The notes under the pieces: model-generated
What the model was told of the DNA's origin: nothing
Database searches by the model: none
The model's input: the letters and a program-made list of their open reading frames with translations, nothing else
Part shown: one piece after another, positions 24,706 to 38,800 of the stretch
Position numbering within the stretch: the stretch's first letter is position 1
How the letters are laid out: each line of letters starts with the position of its first letter
Assembly: GCA_025331445.1 (NCBI GenBank)
Contig: JAIWNE010000014.1
Span: 310,001 to 374,000, forward strand
Source: Blakeslea trispora
Taxonomy: Eukaryota > Mucoromycota > Mucoromycetes > Mucorales > Choanephoraceae
Length of the DNA: 64,000 nt
Reading direction: 5' to 3'
Position numbers and translations under genes: made by a program

Positions 24706-25084
24706 ATTTTGAGTGTCCACAAAAATTAGAAAAGTGGTCACTCTTTTTTTTTTAACTTTACCAGACGAAATAAATCGTAAGATGGACTTTATCCACAGTA
24801 GCATAACTTATTTTATGCTTCTTTTTAGAGTCCAACTAATGCCAATATTGCACTTGGTTAAGTCACCGAGCTTCTCATCTTATAACCCAAGCACACGACT
24901 ATGTGAATGCTCACCATCAAATGATTTCGCTCCAAAGTAGTCAGTGTTAAAATTGTTATTTTCAAGTGACAATTTATAATATGAAGAAAAGAGGATGGCA
25001 CGGCTTCAACAGTTCAGAAGTGTAAATTGTATTTTCCACACAAGTAGCTTGCAAGGCTTTATTGAAACTCTGGGACATCCAAAA
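24706..25084 (+). mobile_element. MITE-like element, copy 1 (Tc1/mariner-type ends)
   Basis: A 379-bp unit flanked by TA on each side (24704-24705 and 25085-25086). Its ends are imperfect inverted repeats (ATTTTGAGTGTC at the left, GACATCCAAAA at the right). The first bases form a hairpin (GAGTGTCCAC...GTGGTCACTC, 24711-24743). It is nearly identical to 46633-47014: I count 11 substitutions across the 323-base core 24754-25076. Copy 1 lacks 15 bp near its right end between two GAC triplets. It has no transposase-like coding capacity; the 75-codon frame at 24713-24940 has no motif. It lies 304 bp upstream of the Rho GEF start. Confidence 0.8.
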
Positions 25085-25086
25085 TA

Positions 25087-25974
25087 TCTACCATCATTCA
25101 AATACTACATGACCGCTAAAATGTCTTCAACTTCAGAGTCTTTGAACTTCAAATAACAAAAGATAGAAATTTATAAGTTGATAAATTCTGTCAATCTTTT
25201 TCTTTAGCAAATTGCAGTTGATAGAAACAAAAAAAAAGAGATTTTCAGCTAGGATGTAAATAACTAAATCCATAACAATCAATTGATTGAGTTGAAGATG
25301 ATAGAAGCAATCAGCATTGAAACATATATTTCTTGAATTTAAAGCCATTGATTGCTAGACGCAAAGAATGATGATATATGAAAAAGGTGCACTACAAATA
25401 GCTTGAAACTAAAAAGACCTCCAGAATTCAAACAAAACAAACATTAGCAGTATAAAAAGAGCAGCATAACTGAGACGGGGAGCCAAGAATCCAAGTGGCT
25501 CACAAGATGGCTGCTCATAATATCAGATCATAAATAACGGCAATTGGAGTTTAACAGGCAGCACAAAGTATATCCTAGATATTCCTAGTCTCGCTACAAA
25601 CCCAGCAGGTAGGGCAGAGATGTGGAATTAGAGCTGGCACGCATGAGTTGATTTTAACAACAGAAAATGAAGGGTGTTATATCGTGCTAAACTGAATATT
25701 ATGATGAAATCAGTTGACATTTTGATGCGAGAGTCCTTCCTTCCTCTCTTTGTTTGGTTGATATAGATATAATAGATGATTAAGTAGCAAGTTTTGTTAG
25801 AGCTAGGAGTGAATAAGCACATTTCCATATACAAGCTTCATTTCTTTTTATTATAAGTGCATTTACGAGAAATGAATGACATTGTTTATTTTCTTTAAAA
25901 ACTTGCATAAAAAAGATGCTATACGCACGAAAAAAAAAAAGATATTTCTTTATATGGTCAAAATTGAGCAAATA
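25087..25974. other. Spacer downstream of the Rab GAP gene
   Basis: A/T-rich spacer with no supported gene; it includes the 3' flank of the minus-strand Rab GAP gene. Confidence 0.5.
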
Positions 25975-28900
25975 CTAATCTTTGTTTTGTTGCTGTTCTT
26001 CTTCTTCATCATCATCACTGTATTCATTTAGCAATCTATCGACCTCTTCAAGTACGTCAGGACTAAGATCTTCGTCCTCATCTGAGTCATCCGAATCGTC
26101 ACCGAGAACATGGTTCTCTGCACTTTCTTCAGGTTCGTTCTGACTTGATGGCGTCTCTTTCTTTGACTTCTGATCTTCTTCCTCTTCCGGCTGTTCATTT
26201 ACTGCATGTTCTTTCTGCTGTTCTACTGCGTTATCTGTGATCTTTATACTTTCTATCGCCTCTATTGTGTTTTGAACTTCGGAGGTACTGACAGAAGAGG
26301 CATCTGTAGATTTTGTTCTAAACTGAGGTCTTACTGTAGTGGAAGCTAGCTTGGTGCCTGTAGCAAGAAGACTATCAAAAATCTCTCTGCCTAAGCTTCG
26401 TTGTTGTTCCACAGGCTTTTCAGTCAAAAGAAAAGAATCGCTAAATTCGTGATCAAAAAAGCTTTCAAGTATTTCGTCCGCAAGCACAATCATTCTACTC
26501 GCATTGGGTTAATAAAAAAAATGAAAAAAGAACATGCTCAACTGTTTTACCTGAAGGAGCCGGGCGACAAATATTGTTCTCCATCTTGTTTTGTTTCGGC
26601 ATATTCAAATGCATGATGCAAAAAGGTAGATACCGCATTCAAGTGCTCTTCATCTTGTGTTGTTCTAAATATCCAAAGCAGAGTTTCTGACAATTGTAGT
26701 ATCTCATCTTTGCTCAAAAAGCCATCCTTATCACAGTCATGCAAAGTAAAGAACAGATTGATTTGCGAATTCAAATCGCCTTTAGAAATTGAACCCAAAC
26801 CAACAATAACATCCTATAAACAAAGGATTAGCCTTTCTCCCTCTACTTTATAAAAGCTGATGACCAGTACCTTAAAACTTAAATGATGGGTATCTTGGAT
26901 ATCAAATGACTTGAAGAGTTGGTTAAGAAAATTCTTTGCCACTCTGAGCTGTCGCTCTCTCTCAGGTTGATGGTCTTCATGGTCAATTTTTGCCCAAGAG
27001 GCAATAGTACCAATAAAGGTCTCAAAAGATGGCAAATCCATTTTGGAATCATTACGGTCAGCTTGTTGCTTGTAATAGAGCACATGATGAAACTTGTCAT
27101 AAATGATGCCTATTTCTGTCTTGTCCAAGCCAGCCGTATCGTCTAAATTGCGAATAGCGGATCTTTTTGTAAATGATTCAATACCTGCCACCACTTTAAG
27201 TTGATTTGTTTGTCTTAATTCCCTTATGAGCTCATCTGTAATGTTGCTAAATTCACGATAAGCTACTAGCAAAAGCTCATTAAATCTCTTTTGAAAGAAA
27301 AAACTGTTAGAGATCAAAACCACAGTAAATGTTCAATGAAATAGTATAACAAAAAAGAAAAACTTACAGTTAAATTTTTGGCTTTAGGGTTTTCGGAATG
27401 AGGATAAAGAGGATCAGCAAGTTGACTAAAGTACTGTTTCAATATGTTCATAAAAGCGCCATCATCAGCAGCTTCTAAAAGAGCATCTCCGTTGATCTTT
27501 AGTATAGCTAAAAATCCAAAAAGGGAAGAAATCAGTATTGATACTTAGTTTTTGAGCTTAAAAAGAAAAAAGGGAGTAAACACAATTACCAAGACCAATC
27601 TGAAACAAAACTTTAGGTCCTTCCATAAAGAAACAATCCAGTACTCGAAAAGCAAACAAGAGTGGCATTGAGTTGATATACAGGCTCAGGAACCAAGGCA
27701 AGCAAGCGACTGATAATTGAATGTCTGTTTCTTTGAAGTGAGTGTGAAGTTTGGGCATAGTCTTTTCTAAAAGGTGTTCAAAAATTATTTGATCCAAAAG
27801 TGCACCATACATGGAGGTACTATAATAGCCTGGTAACAAATCATCGCACAAAACGCCAAGTGTAAAAAATGCCTGTTCTTCGCTCATGTAGCTAAGTTGT
27901 CGTAAGTACAAATCAAATAAAAAATAACAGTTGCTATATTGTTCAAATTAGCTTACATCAATATGGCTGAAGTAACAATATTCATGGCTTGACAATAGCC
28001 CAATTCGGGATCTTTCCAAGAATAAGCACTTAGAACACGACGAAGACTATCAATTCCCTCTGGTTGCTGGTATGCTTTGTATTCAGGTAAGGATCGGTTC
28101 AAGTCTTTCTCAATCTCTTCTAGACTCAATGATCTCTTGTCCTTGTTTTCTTCTAAAACACGTTCATACAATCCCTGATTTCTGAAGCGCTCAAAGATGG
28201 CTCCCGAGCATACTTCCCAAATCTCGCCTCTCAATCTATTTGGTAATCCAACCCGAATGAGCTTAGCGAATCGAGGCGTCTTTTCAATCGTTAAATTTCT
28301 GCCATGGTCTGTTGGGAGGTTTCGCTGTGTTAAGAGGTATAGCTAGGATAGAATGCATTTGCAAGATCTTACCATGAAAGTACTTTTTCCATAACTTCAT
28401 CTTACTCTTTTCTTTAAGTCGTTTAGGATCGCCAGGAAATTCGAATGTTATACCCAATCCGCCAGGGATTGTATTCATTTCGTCTACGGACTTGTCTGCA
28501 ATGACAGCCTCAGATGCGCAAGTTGTCAAAAACTGCTTCATCATTCTCATATGTTTAATCTGTCCTTTCAGATTGTTGGTCAAGGTAACGGAAAAAGCCT
28601 GATAATCCTTCTCATTGCTAGACAGTAAAAGAGAAAGAAGTTTCTATTCAGCTCTTTGTATGTCTTTCCACCCTCCTCTGAAATGACTTACACATTCAAA
28701 TGAAAAACAGACTCAGATTGGTGCCAATTGACGATTTTGATTGAATAAGGATTGACTTCGTCAGATAGCTTCTCAACACGGCGAATGGCATACAGAGGCA
28801 TAACTGATTCGAAGTAAATAGACTGCTCTGCCACATGAAATGTCAAATAAGCTTCAGATAGATTTAGGACACCAGAAAGAACGACTTGATTTTGTTTTTC

Positions 28901-30281
28901 TGAATCTGATTCTTCTGCCATTAATACAGAAGATGTAGCACTCACTGAATGTGCCAGGTGTTCGGTCAAGGGTAGTCTGAATTTAGCTCTGAATTGTTCA
29001 TCTCGTTTTTGAGCAGCCAGGTTTGTTTTTAATGGCTGCATAAGTTTTCGGATTTCGGCAGCAGGCAACGAGGCCATTCTGTTGGAAGACAATTCAGCAT
29101 CTTGAATGGCATCAATATCACTATCCTTGATATCAATCGAAACATGGCTTCCAGATGATGTATTCTTGAGCACACGCTGCATCGCTAAACCAGTCAATTG
29201 TACCAATATGTCATAAACCTCATCTCTCTTAAACAAATTAGAAAAAAAATGCTACAATAAAATGATCATTAGAGTTTTTCATTTGGAACTATTCTTTTTT
29301 CTTTTACCTCTGTCTTGTCCTTCATGCAAATTTTGATAGCATCAGAAAACACACCACGCTTGGATCGCTCTTTTTTCATGTCCTGAATATCCTTAAGTTC
29401 CAGCAAGAGCTTAGTCTCAAAGCCCAGCAAGAAAGAATAGAATGCAAGATAGTTTTCACTGATGTAAAGCCAACCTTGACTAGTGAATCGACTTGTGTGG
29501 TATGCAGAAGAATAATCTAAAAACATCCATGTCAAGATACTTTCTTTTCATTCTTCAAATGAGAGAAACTTACAATTCACAAGACGTTCAGAAGCAGGTA
29601 TATCAAACGTTTGGCGAAAACTTCTTGAAGCCTTTCTCACCTTTTCATCTGTTGATATTTCGTCTGTATCTAAATCTTTAGGTGTGTAAGTGAAAGGTAT
29701 CGGCTATAAGCTTTGATTTAAACAGTACCTCTGCGGGTAACAATTGAGTTAATCTTAGTGACTATATATGGTTCTCTTTCTTCCTCTTCAAGACTATCAA
29801 GAGGTGGTAACAAATTGTCTATAAATAAACATTATGGAATATATTTTTAGATGAACCATCCACTCTGGCTAAATAGATAACATTCTTCAATGGAGAAGGA
29901 GCTTAACTTACTCTCAAGCCAAGCCCATGCTAGTTCTGCTTTCTTCTCAGTTTCTGAGACTGCTACTTGCAAATTTGTCCCATTAACACGTCGAAAAAGA
30001 ATACGATAAGGTGATTGTTTTGTATCCAGACTTTAATTGTTATGCATATAGAGGATTACTTTGTCTGTTAGTCTCTAATAGTCAAAGCCGTTGTACAGTT
30101 TATATTACACGTTTTGAAGTGTACCTAATACACTTCTCATTAAACCACTCTTTTGAGTCTTTGTTTGCTGAAGAATGAAGTGGTTGTTCTCTTTCAAGTT
30201 TGTCCAGAAAGTGTTCGTATCTACCTGTGTAGGTAGTGTAAAAAGCTCAAAAGCACTATTGTTTGTTGTTACTGTTGCCAT
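25975..30281 (-). CDS. GYP2: Rab GTPase-activating protein (GRAM-TBC-EF-hand, Gyp2/TBC1D9 type)
   Basis: Thirteen exons: 30281-30109, 30030-29912, 29818-29729, 29675-29574, 29516-29308, 29251-28692, 28617-28373, 28308-27957, 27891-27590, 27507-27368, 27287-26871, 26813-26551 and 26497-25975. They give 1164 residues. Two GRAM regions (about 45-95 and 150-240; [32 protein letters not shown]) precede a TBC domain (about 519-740). The catalytic arginine finger is R571 in IEKDLNR; the glutamine finger is Q606 in GYCQ. A canonical 12-residue EF-hand loop runs D929-E940 ([12 protein letters not shown]). The C-terminus is acidic and disordered. Same order as animal TBC1D9 and yeast Mdr1/Gyp2, which stimulate GTP hydrolysis by Rab proteins in vesicle traffic. 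All junctions keep frame. Confidence 0.94.
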
Positions 30282-31652
30282 CAAATTTGATGAAACACAA
30301 GATAATATTTCAGATTTAGTATAGAAAGGAAGGAAGAGTAGGGAAAAAAAGGAAGAAAGAATAGTTCATCGTTGTAGTGCATTTTGAGTCGGTGATTGGA
30401 ACTTTTTGCACTACCCTATCTTTAAAAAGTAGGAGAGATAAATTATACATTTTTACTTGGCAAACAACAAAAATATTCTGTTTGACTATGTAGCTACGAT
30501 CATGCTTGTTGTCTTTTGATTATGAATTTTATGAATAAGTTGCACTTGAAGCTGAATCCAAGCAAGAAATAGGCATTCAATTGAGTATGCGAATGGCTTT
30601 ATGACAATGCCAAATGGGTTTATAAGCATTTCTAAAATCAAAGGACAGTCATTATTGACTAGCTTAAGCTTATTTTTTTTATCTTATTTGAGCAACTTAA
30701 CTTTCGAGAGAAAAACAAAGCATTTCTGGTTAAAGTGTCAATTACCTACAGGGTACTAATGCAGAATGTAAATGCATTTACTGCTAAATCTGCAATGTTA
30801 TTTTTGAAAGTATGACGAGTAGTCAGGTTGCTAAGCATTAACTTCTCACACCACTAATTAGCTCGAAAAAGATGACTTTGGACCCCTTGGCCTTGGTTGC
30901 ATCTATCTCTTCAAACTTATAAGAAGTCTATGCATCTGAATAACTCCTTTCTCCTTTGTAATGCAAATTGTTTTTAATCACGGTCTTGACAGCTCATATT
31001 AACCTCAAGCCTACTCTTTGGGAGACAATTGTCATCTCCTACTTCAGTCTCTTGTAGGTACAATGTTCTTGAATCGTTTTCTTGGAAACCGCATTGATAC
31101 CTTTTGCGAAAGATTCGAAGTCTCAAGGCGGACATGATGAAGATATGACTCCTTAGATTTATACATCAAGCAAGTAGTTTTGAATATGAAGTGCAAATAC
31201 AATAGGGATGACAATAGCTACTTTATCAAGTTGTAACGCTCAAAAAGAAGGAATGTTCTTACAAATGCGGATGCTGCTAAAGATTACTTGCGTTACCATA
31301 ACACCATATCTCTGCAGCTGCTTGTCTTGTTGTTGCTTTATATTGTCTTGACAGCAAGTTGATTGAGAAAGTAAAGTTGACAGACCGAGATACTATTATT
31401 TCAAGTTTTTATGCGCAAGTGCTTATTTTTATTTTAATAGTGTATCAAATCTTATGATTTGTTCTCCTTTAAACTATTTGATATGCTTTGCATCTATGAA
31501 AGTAAAAAGATTCCATTGTTGCATTGCATTCTGTTATTTTTTTAACAGTAATCCTTTTGATGACTTGCAAGCAAAGGTGCATTTAAACATTAGACCTTAT
31601 ATCCGTTCATCTACAATATGCAAGTTAAAGGCAATGACTTTGTTATGGAATA
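30282..31652. other. Spacer upstream of the Rab GAP gene
   Basis: About 1.4 kb holding the Rab GAP promoter and the 3' flank of the next minus-strand gene; no supported gene or RNA. Confidence 0.5.
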
Positions 31653-33790
31653 CTACATGTAAATTCTATCTGTAGGATAGAGCGAATTATAGTTAGATTG
31701 GGGCGGTCGCTCCCGTTGATTGGAAAAATAAGGCTGAAGTGGGTGAGCCGGCTCAATAAATTGTTGATTGTACGGTGCTTTTCCTTGAATCATAGGATTA
31801 TGAGACATACCACCATAATTCTGTGAATAATTTGACCTTGAAGCCTGGTCTTTTACTTGTGTCTCTGGATATAGTTTATCTGACATCATAGGAGAATGGT
31901 TTTTTCTTCTTGATTGATAAGGCATGTTTCTTTCAGCCAAATACGGTGGTAAACTAGCATGATATATATTGTACGTTGAATTCATAGATGGAGTGGTTGC
32001 TGCTGCCATCATCGTAGTCATCATACAATCATTTTCCTCCATAACCCTGTTGTTCGAGAAACCTTCAAGAGGTAAATAATGCGAGGATGGTCTTGAACCA
32101 GGCTCCTCCGGTTCATGTCGACTTGAACGGCTCGTTTTCCATTGTGCATGGCCTGACTTGACCTTGTTGGAAGTTTGGTTCATACGAGGGAAACTAAAGC
32201 GATGTTGCTTTTTGTTTTCTTCGGTTGGATTATTGTTTTCTTCGTGATCATTTGTCAAATCAAAGGGAACAGGATTGTCATGTAGTTCAACACCGATAGG
32301 CTGATCCAAAGTAGCTGATTCTGGCTGTTCGGTTGAAGGTATCGCATCATGTGAAAGATCGCTTTTAGCACTACGCAAGGATGACTTCCGGGATCGAGAA
32401 TAAGGTGTAGGAGGTAACTCTTCTGCTGATGCGTAGACTGAGGGTGCTTCTCTATAGTTATTGGAGGTATAGAAAGAAGTATCCGTTGATTTAGATCGCT
32501 TACGATTTCTTCGACCACGCGAAGGTGAAGGTGGACGCATAGCAAAAGGAGGTGGAGGAGCAAATGGGTGATGGTGAGGTAAAGGTAAATCCATAAACAT
32601 ATCAAATGGCATCATGCTTCGACGCCTAGAGAGTTCATCAAAGGAGAAATAAGGCGACTGATCATGTTGCTGGTTTAGATGGAAATACGCCCGATGATGT
32701 GGAGGTGGTGGTGGAGGAGGAGGCATAAAATCATCTAATGTTAAATGTCCTAAGTCTGGAAAATAAGGGCTGAAATCTAATGGCTCGTGTTGTGTGTCAT
32801 GATAGCTATGTCGAGACCTAGAGTGCGATGCTAGGTTAACATCGCCATAAGATGAAAAAGGTCTTTGGCGATGATTTTGTTGACGATATGAATGACGGTG
32901 CCGATGATTGGGCTTTGAGTCAGGTGGTTCATTGTGGGTTGGCTTTGATGTTCGCTTCGGAGATGTAGGTCTTGATTGATTCTCTTCTTCTTTCTCTAAT
33001 AATCTGTCTGCAATGGCCATTTCAAGTCGCTCTCTAGTAGCATTGATCTGTTCCATTATTTCGTTTTCTCGCTTTTTTTGCTCCTCTAATCGCGATAAGT
33101 GTTCTTGAAGATCCGAAACACGTTCCTGTTGCATGCGGTCTACTGTTCGCTTCAAATCTAGCAGGTCTTCATTTAGGGCCATCTTTTGAATTTGGGATTT
33201 AATCAATTCAAGAGCAGATTGTAACTCTGTTGTATTGCTCATGTTGACTACAAAGCGAGAAAAACAAGAAGAGGTGTTTGGAAAAGAAAGGCCAGGCTGA
33301 GTCGTAGTATCGAAACAATTAGTACGTTTGGAGCTGCTTTGTACGACATGCTCATTTGTTGCATCGGTACTTGTGAACCCGATTGTGGAATCATTCAACC
33401 GAGAGGATGGTTCCCAAACACAATGAGAAGAAGGTATTATGTTGTCATTATGATTAATGTTGTGTTCCGTTTCAACAGATGGAATTCCTAAAGGTGCAGT
33501 CTCTTTGAGGACTTCTTTAGAAGCCTGGTCGTCCTTGTTTGTTACGTTTGCTAAACAATAAAAGAAGTCAGTTGATTAAACTTTCACAAGAAAAGAAAGG
33601 AGGGACCTATTGACGTTGGCTTTTCCATCAGTATCTTCTCATTGTCTAATTGTGAATTGAAAGGAGGACAGAGGACGGAAGCTATTTGCGTTTCTGTCAT
33701 ATCTGCAAAGCGTATATCATTCAACATTGGGATAGGAATCTTTAAATGCTGAATAACTGCATCCTTCTTTTTCTTTGGTTTAAATAACAT
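31653..33790 (-). CDS. Unrecognised 693-residue low-complexity coiled-coil protein
   Basis: Two exons, 33790-33607 and 33550-31653, give 693 residues. I do not recognise a family. The basic N-terminus (MLFKPKKKKDAVIQHLKIPI) is followed by a Ser/Asn-rich stretch. A predicted coiled coil lies at about 160-240 (LQSALELIKSQIQ, RMQQERVSDLQEHLSRLEEQ). The rest is disordered, with His-rich runs (NHRHRHSYRQQNHRQR), a polyproline run of eight (DDFMPPPPPPPP) and an Arg/Ser block (SPSRGRRNRKRSKS). The polyproline could bind SH3/WW or profilin-type partners; the Arg/Lys block could be a nuclear signal. Both are guesses. It follows ATP2 on the same strand direction, about 180 bp from its stop. Confidence 0.75.
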
Positions 33791-33894
33791 TCACCTCTTT
33801 TTCGAAAAAGAGAAGAAAAGAGAAACAAAATTTCCATTTTTTTTTTTAGTTGCATAAAATATATATATTTTCTTTTTATTCACATGAGATCAAA

Positions 33895-33903
<9 letters not shown>

Positions 33904-33925
<22 letters not shown>
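33904..33925. repeat. (GA)n microsatellite
   Basis: An alternating GA tract lies in the 182-bp spacer between the ATP2 stop and the next gene start. It therefore sits in the ATP2 3' flank and the promoter of the following gene. Confidence 0.9.
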
Positions 33926-33927
<2 letters not shown>

Positions 33928-33972
33928 AAGCGAGAGAAATAAAGTTAAGAGAAAGACAAGACAAAATTAAAC

Positions 33973-35849
<1,877 letters not shown>

Positions 35850-38800
35850 TTTTTCTTGATAAAGGAAAAGAAGAAAAAAAAAAGGGGGAGCCTACAAGTT
35901 CAAGCCAAAATGTCAAAAAAAAAAATTGGCTTACTACCCCGGTGTACTGAATTATTTAACTCGGCTTTTTGATTGGATATCAAAGAAATGACGTTTCTTA
36001 TACTGAAGGCGGATGATTTAAATTTAGTAGCAAAGCCACTTGGATGACAATCACACTAAAGTTAACTAGGTAATATTACTTTCTTCTTTTATTAAGCAGA
36101 GCATCATTGGAAGCCAATTCCTTTCATATTAGCTATTCCAAAGCATAATATCTTGATGGCTCTTATTCAGAGGAGCTACACTGTTGTGCGGTACAACGAA
36201 AAAGCGTAATAACTTCACAGAGCCTAATATTGATGTTGGAGAAAGCATTAAGAATAAACTTGTGAAGGGCAGAAACGTTGCTTGCTTCAAATTATGCCTT
36301 TACGCTATTTGTTGTGTCAGCCTTGTTCTTTTCGTGAGAAGGCTATGAACCCCAAAATTAGATTAAGAACGATTTAAAAACAACAGCGCACTTCTTGTGA
36401 CTTATATGAAAGGACAAGGTTAAAGTGAAATTTGATCCAATTGATGAATATACAACATTTGGATTTTTTATTCAAAATACAGTGGCATTCGAAATGGTTA
36501 TGAGTTTTTTCTTCACTTAATCCTTCGACTTTGTTATTGTAATTCAACAGCAATGCAAATACACAAACAACAAAAGCAATGGGCTATTTGAAAAGCCGTT
36601 TTATGCGCTGAGTGCAATTTGATAGTCAAATAGCCTTATAACAAAAGTAAAGCTACATTGCTGAAGATTTACGAATATGATTGTCTAAAAAGACTTTGAA
36701 GCGCCTTGCTTTCACGGAATTACTGAGACGGAAACACAGATAAAAGGTCTCTTAGGCTTACTGGATCAAATGAGGTCAAAACCAACGAACAAAATGCTTT
36801 TGAAATATATTAGGCTAAATGTTTATTCATAATGCTTTCAAACTCGATATCTCGGTAAAAGAAAAACTGTGTTTCTTTTGAAGGACCAGAGTATTATTGT
36901 TACTTACACCTTAAGAAGATCTCTTCTAGCGGGACTTATTGCCAAATGTCTTGAGATGTTAGTGTGAGTTGCTATAACTCAAGCTTGATTTTTAGCATAG
37001 ATGAACAAAAGGATGAAAACCTGTTTTGTGTTTGTCTCAGTAATCCTGTGAGTAAGGCGATTTGAAGATTGCTTTACAAGCACAGGCTTCACTATGAAAC
37101 TTTATGCCCAATACAATTACTACCAAGTAAGTGATCAAACAGTAAAAGATAATTGAGCTCTATGCCATTAAGTATCAGTGGACCCATTATTGGTGTTCTT
37201 TATGAAAAAAGTGTCAATCTTTGAAACGCGATTACGTTTTCAAATACACCAATTTTTTTACTATTATTTCTCTTTTTTCTTTAGTCCAACTCTTCTATCA
37301 AGATGTGCAAGGATGACAGCATCCAATACCCATGACCCTGACCCTACAATCGGAGACATTGCGCTTGTCATAGAGCTTTGTCTTTCCTCAGCTGCTAGTT
37401 TTAGTAGAAGCAGGAAGAGAGGAAAGAGGAAGTTTACTTCTTTTTTCTTTTCTTTTTTGTCCCTTTTGCTAAGTTGGCTGACTAGCCTCAACTACTCCCG
37501 TAAGCGGGCCCCTAGTTTGTGCGAGGTGTATTTTGTTGTTTTTCTTGCTGGTGTTTTCTTGTTTATGCTTCTCAAGCGGCAAATCATAGAATAAAACGCT
37601 AGCTGTGACTTGGATGGTTAAGTGTAGTCATCTGCGTCTTTGAACTTGCATCAGTATAGTTGAGTTGGACTCTCTTTTGATTTGTCAGGAGAACTTAGTT
37701 GGCATCAAGGCTTTTTCAATATGCGGCCGTTGCAGGTGGGCTTAGTGGTTTCCCTGTAAAAAGAGAGATAAGCTATAGTACTTGGGTGCGTACCCTTTCT
37801 ATTCGTAGATCCAACGCGAACTAATTTTTTAGTTGCTTACGCTATTGAATGGTCTGGTCTTGCTTTTCTTCTCTTGGAAAGGATTGCTGGGCTAGCTGAT
37901 TGTTTTCGACTGACGTTGAGGATTGGAGGACTTCCACGCTGCCAAAACAGGTCTACGTCCTGTAGAAGATGGATACAGGCTTTTATTTTTATGATAAGAA
38001 TCTGTTGAACAAAGATTTTGGCATTTTATAATTTTATATGTAGTAGGCAGAAGATAAGGAGTGATTTAGCTTGATGTACATTGACTAGGAGAAAAATCAG
38101 TTTCATTGTCATCTTTTAAATATTACCATCAATACAATACACTCCTACTTATTCTCCTTCTCTTTAGAGAATATTGTTTTCTCAAGGCACAATAAAGAGA
38201 AATTTGTTATGTTATATCTAATATTACAAAGTTAAAATAAAAATAAAAAGGAGGAAAAGGCTATTGTGTTGTAAAAGAAAAAAAAGCTTTTTTTTTTGTC
38301 CCATAGATTCTTATTTACTCATGCCAGTTTCAACATACGTTGGAAGCTACTAAAGCACATACCCTCAAGTGCTAGGCAAAAGAATGATAATAATTTAACA
38401 ATCGGTTCACCTAACATACATGGGGATTTCAATTCAACAAATGCTCAAATACGAAAATACATAATAGGCATGTCTCTTGTGTCTGTGCTTAGGCATCTTG
38501 TATAGTGAGTTGTTTTTCTCTTTGTGTCCGCGTTTTCAATAGTTAATATGTTTATATGTGATCGCTGTTTATCAAATAATGAACCATTTAGAATCACGGA
38601 TCCATTCTGGTCTATCTCAAATTGAGCACAACTATGTATCAAAGCAAGATGATTGCAACCATACATTCCTGAACACAGTATATAACAGCTATCAAGCATT
38701 ATTGCAAATCGCATAAATAGAAATCAGAGCAACAAAAGGCGATAAGCATCTTGTTGATCTCGTTAGTCTCCATATTCTGCGTAAAAGAATACATAGGATG

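Noticed and set aside
24713..24940. A 75-codon frame within MITE copy 1 as a transposase remnant
   Set aside because: The frame is not preserved in copy 2 and has no DDE or other transposase motif.
37178..37594. A 138-codon plus-strand frame as a membrane protein
   Set aside because: Phe/Ser-rich translation derives from T-rich tracts, with no recognisable motif; kept only as part of the possible relic block.
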